From: Gordonia polyisoprenivorans
GTDB lineage: Bacteria > Actinomycetota > Actinomycetes > Mycobacteriales > Mycobacteriaceae
Length of the DNA: 64,000 bases
Direction: 5' to 3'
NCBI RefSeq assembly: GCF_017654315.1
Contig: NZ_CP072203.1
Span: 496,001-560,000, forward strand
Positions 61,609 to 64,000 of this stretch are shown in pieces. The notes under the pieces are model-generated. The model did not search any database. It was not told where the DNA came from and was given only the letters and a program-made list of their open reading frames with translations. How positions within the stretch are numbered: position 1 is the stretch's first letter; each line of letters starts with the position of its first letter. A program made the position numbers and the translations under genes.

Positions 61609-63516
61609 TCAGCCGGGCAGCAGGCTCGCGCGCCCGACGACGACGTTGATCGCCCCGTTCTTGGCCAGCTTCGATCCGTCCCCAGGGCTCTGCGACAGGA
61701 TCTTCCCGTCGTCGGGGCTGCCGATCGGCACATTGCGGGGTGTCTGGTTCAGTGCGCCGTTCCATCCCGACCGCTGCAGCGTCGCGAACGCCTGGTCGGC
61801 GGTCTGACCGGTCAGATCGGGTACCACGATCATGTTGCCGCGGGAGATCGTCAGCTGCACCGTGCTGCCCTGCTTGATGGAGTCCCCGGCAGTCGGGCTG
61901 GAGCTGACGACCTGTCCTTGCGGCAGATCCGAATCGCCGGGCACCACAGCGATCTTGAGGCCGAGCTCCGTGAGCTGGGCGCGTGCGGCCGACTCGAACT
62001 GACCCACCAGGTTGGGCACCGTGACGTCCTTGGGGCCGGTGCTGATCCGGATGATCAACGGGTCCCGTACAGGTGTGTCGGTGCCGACGGCGGGGTTGGT
62101 GTCCACCACGTCACCGACCTCGACGTTGACCGAATCGACCTGTTGCACCTTGATATTGGTGAAACCCGCGTTCTGCAGCTCGGACGTCGCGTCGGCCTGG
62201 GTCTTGTTGCGTACGTCGGGAATTCGTTGGCGCTCGCGTCCGCTGGAGATGAACAGCGTGACCGTCGACCCCTCGGGGGTCGGGACGTTCTCGCCCGGCG
62301 CCGAGCGGGTCGCCTTCCCGGCATCGACGGTCTCGCTCGACTCATCGAGCTGTTTGACCTCGAAGCCCGCCTTCTCCAGAGTGTTGCGGGCGTCGGCGGC
62401 CGACAGCCCGGCGACCGCGGGCACCGCCACCTTGCGCGCCGACCCGGACGACCACGGTGACCACCACACCAGCAACCCGACGAGCAGCAACACCACGGCC
62501 GCCACCGACCCGGCCACCACCCATGGGGGACGGCGTCGGGTCGGGGTGTCGTCGTCCTTGCCCGCGGCCGGCTGACCGCCGGTGTCGGCACGCAATGCGC
62601 GACGCGGACCCGAGCCGGTGTCGAGCCAGGCGGTCCGGTCCTCCTCGCTCATCAGCAGCGGCGCCGACGGCTTCCCGCCGGCGAGGACCTTGATCAGATC
62701 CGACCGCAATTCGGCCGCCGACTGGTAGCGGTTCTCCTTGTTCTTGCTCATCGCCTTCATGACGATGGAGTCGAGCTCCGGCGGGATGTCCGGGCGCACC
62801 GCCGACGGCCACCGCGGATCCTCGTGCACATGCTGATGGGCGACGGCGACCGGCGAATCACCGGTGAACGGCGGCTCGCCGGTGATCAGTTCGAACAGCA
62901 CGCAGCCCATCGAGTAGATGTCACTGCGCGGATCGACCTTGATCCCGCGTGCCTGCTCGGGCGAGAGGTACTGCGCGGTGCCCATCACCGCGCTGGTCTG
63001 CGTCATCGTCGACGTCGAGTCGTTCATCGCGCGCGCGATGCCGAAGTCCATCACCTTGACCGCGCCCGACGAGTCGATCATCACGTTCGCCGGTTTCATG
63101 TCACGGTGCACGATGCCGTTGCGGTGCGAGAAATCCATCGCCGCGGCCACGTCTGCCATCCATGTCATGGCCTGCCGCGGTGCGACAGGACCGTTGCGCC
63201 GCAACACATCTCGCAGCGTCTCGCCGTCGACGTACTCCATCACGATGAAGGGCAGCGGCCCCTCGTCGGTCTCGGCCTCGCCGGTGTCGAAGACCTGCAC
63301 GATCGTCGGGTGATTGAGTTTGGCGGCGTTCTGTGCCTCCCGGCGGAAGCGCAGATAGAACGACGGATCCCGGGCCAGGTCGGCGCGCAGCACCTTCACC
63401 GCGACGTCCCGGTTCAGCAGGAGATCACGGGCGTAGTGAACCTCGGACATGCCGCCGAAGCCGAGCGTTTCGCCCAGCTCGTAGCGGTCGGAGAGGTGGT
63501 GCGGGGTCGACATCAT
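61609..63516 (-). CDS. pknB: Serine/threonine kinase PknB with four PASTA domains
   Basis: 635 residues. Kinase: P-loop LGFGGMSEV, Lys in VAVKVL, HRDMKPANVM, DFGIARA and activation-loop TMTQTSAVMGTAQYLSPEQ. One helix (VVAGSVAAVVLLLVGLLVWW) leads to four extracellular PASTA repeats (VPAVAGLSAADARNTLEKAGF, PDVRNKTQADA, VPNLVGQFESAA, VPDLTGQTADQAF) that bind peptidoglycan fragments. It phosphorylates CwlM and the MurJ pseudokinase in mycobacteria. Starts four bases after pknA ends. Confidence 0.97.
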   Translation of the reverse strand: MMSTPHHLSDRYELGETLGFGGMSEVHYARDLLLNRDVAVKVLRADLARDPSFYLRFRREAQNAAKLNHPTIVQVFDTGEAETDEGPLPFIVMEYVDGETLRDVLRRNGPVAPRQAMTWMADVAAAMDFSHRNGIVHRDMKPANVMIDSSGAVKVMDFGIARAMNDSTSTMTQTSAVMGTAQYLSPEQARGIKVDPRSDIYSMGCVLFELITGEPPFTGDSPVAVAHQHVHEDPRWPSAVRPDIPPELDSIVMKAMSKNKENRYQSAAELRSDLIKVLAGGKPSAPLLMSEEDRTAWLDTGSGPRRALRADTGGQPAAGKDDDTPTRRRPPWVVAGSVAAVVLLLVGLLVWWSPWSSGSARKVAVPAVAGLSAADARNTLEKAGFEVKQLDESSETVDAGKATRSAPGENVPTPEGSTVTLFISSGRERQRIPDVRNKTQADATSELQNAGFTNIKVQQVDSVNVEVGDVVDTNPAVGTDTPVRDPLIIRISTGPKDVTVPNLVGQFESAARAQLTELGLKIAVVPGDSDLPQGQVVSSSPTAGDSIKQGSTVQLTISRGNMIVVPDLTGQTADQAFATLQRSGWNGALNQTPRNVPIGSPDDGKILSQSPGDGSKLAKNGAINVVVGRASLLPG

Positions 63517-63520
63517 GGCA

Positions 63521-64000
63521 TCAGCACGGCACCTGAAGCGGCCCGATGTTGCACGACCGTGTGGTCGCGCCCGGGTCGGTGGTCTGCGGTGTCGTCTCCT
63601 CGGGGGTCGTGGTCTCCGGCGTGGTGGTGTCCTCGGTGGTGGTCGTCGTGGTCGGCGGCCGCGACCGTGTGGTCGTGGTCTCCTGGGTGGTCGTCTGGTC
63701 GTCGGTGGTGGTGACCGTCTCGGTCTGGGTGGTCGTCGTCGACGATGGAGCCGGCGGGGGTGTGTTGTCGTCGGCGCTGGCCAGGTAGTACCCGATCAGG
63801 GCGATCGCCCCGACGAGTAGCGCCGTCGCGACACCGGCCAACACTTTCTGCCCGGTCGTCCAGCCGCCCCCGCCGTTCCCGGCGGCAGCCGCGGCGGATG
63901 TGGTGGGCGGACGCGCGGAGGTCGGCGGCGGGGTCGAGTCGGTCATCGCTCGGGTCGCATTGGCCCGCGCGGCGGCCGCTCCGGCTCCGGCGCCGACGAC
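63521..64000 (-). CDS. pknA: Serine/threonine kinase PknA, C-terminal part
   Basis: The window ends inside this gene. Visible are the linker (ARPPTTSAAAAAGNG), one helix (VLAGVATALLVGAIALIGYYL) and an extracellular Thr-rich tail, about half threonine, closing with CNIGPLQVPC. The kinase domain lies beyond 64000; the name rests on its coupling to pknB. A short upstream frame was read as part of the same gene. Confidence 0.8.
   Translation of the reverse strand, partial: VVGAGAGAAAARANATRAMTDSTPPPTSARPPTTSAAAAAGNGGGGWTTGQKVLAGVATALLVGAIALIGYYLASADDNTPPPAPSSTTTTQTETVTTTDDQTTTQETTTTRSRPPTTTTTTEDTTTPETTTPEETTPQTTDPGATTRSCNIGPLQVPC

Overview
The window is a GC-rich, intron-free bacterial chromosome segment centred on the replication origin of a mycolic-acid actinobacterium (Mycobacteriales). 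The order pcnA - mutT4 - DUF6049 - murJ - sigM - rsmA - trxB - trxA - cwlM - GNAT - parB - parA - rsmG - jag - yidC - yidD - rnpA - rpmH - [dnaA - oriC - dnaN - gnd - recF - dciA - gyrB - gyrA] - DUF3566 - tRNA-Ile - tRNA-Ala - ppiA - rhomboid - PH protein - crgA - pabA - pknB - pknA matches, from memory, the order around dnaA in Mycobacterium, Nocardia, Rhodococcus and Gordonia. The overall style (a 98%-open coding map, Ser in the GyrA quinolone region, long Pro-rich tails) makes Gordonia or a close relative the best guess; the sequence alone cannot fix the species.

Layout. 1-16.7 kb: mixed metabolic genes. These are a cut-off acyl-CoA dehydrogenase, a TfoX-domain protein, a reductase/ArsR divergent pair, a TetR/DUF2834 divergent pair with two palindromic operators, leuS, an SdpI-like protein with a cysteine-rich tail, a bile-acid-symporter-family transporter, DedA, a secreted CocE-type hydrolase, YqgE, an MFS transporter, a DxDxDG-repeat protein and an EgtE-like PLP enzyme. 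15.1-34.7 kb: the conserved block from the tRNA CCA enzyme to CwlM. It is interrupted between murJ and sigM (24.9-29.2 kb) by an accessory stretch: a fatty acid hydroxylase with a divergent TetR regulator and a 24-bp perfect palindrome, an F420-type oxidoreductase, an Lsr2-family protein with a probable leaderless promoter, a DUF1990 protein and a 72-residue small protein. 34.8-41.3 kb: ParABS with three parS sites, then rsmG and the rpmH-rnpA-yidD-yidC-jag operon, all on the minus strand. 41.3-44.2 kb: dnaA with its boxes and oriC. 44.2-53.3 kb: replication genes on the plus strand, closed by a strong hairpin after gyrA. 53.4-64 kb: DUF3566, two tRNAs, a TetR/DUF3159 overlapping pair, a cutinase-family protein, a short CwsA-like protein, ppiA, a rhomboid protease, crgA, pabA and the pknB/pknA kinase genes.

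How the genes work together. DnaA, oriC, DnaN, RecF, DciA and GyrBA initiate and carry replication. ParA/ParB with parS segregate the new origins. RnpA, L34, YidC/YidD and Jag link RNA processing, translation and membrane insertion. MurJ with its pseudokinase, CwlM, PknA/PknB, CrgA and the CwsA-like protein form the known actinobacterial circuit controlling peptidoglycan synthesis and septation. SigM with its anti-sigma factor and the thioredoxin pair form a stress/redox block. No insertion sequence, CRISPR array or prophage was seen. The most unusual items are outlying DnaA boxes, 15-bp tandem repeats recurring in six disordered protein regions, the head-to-head TetR/DUF3159 overlap and several clean but unassigned operator palindromes.
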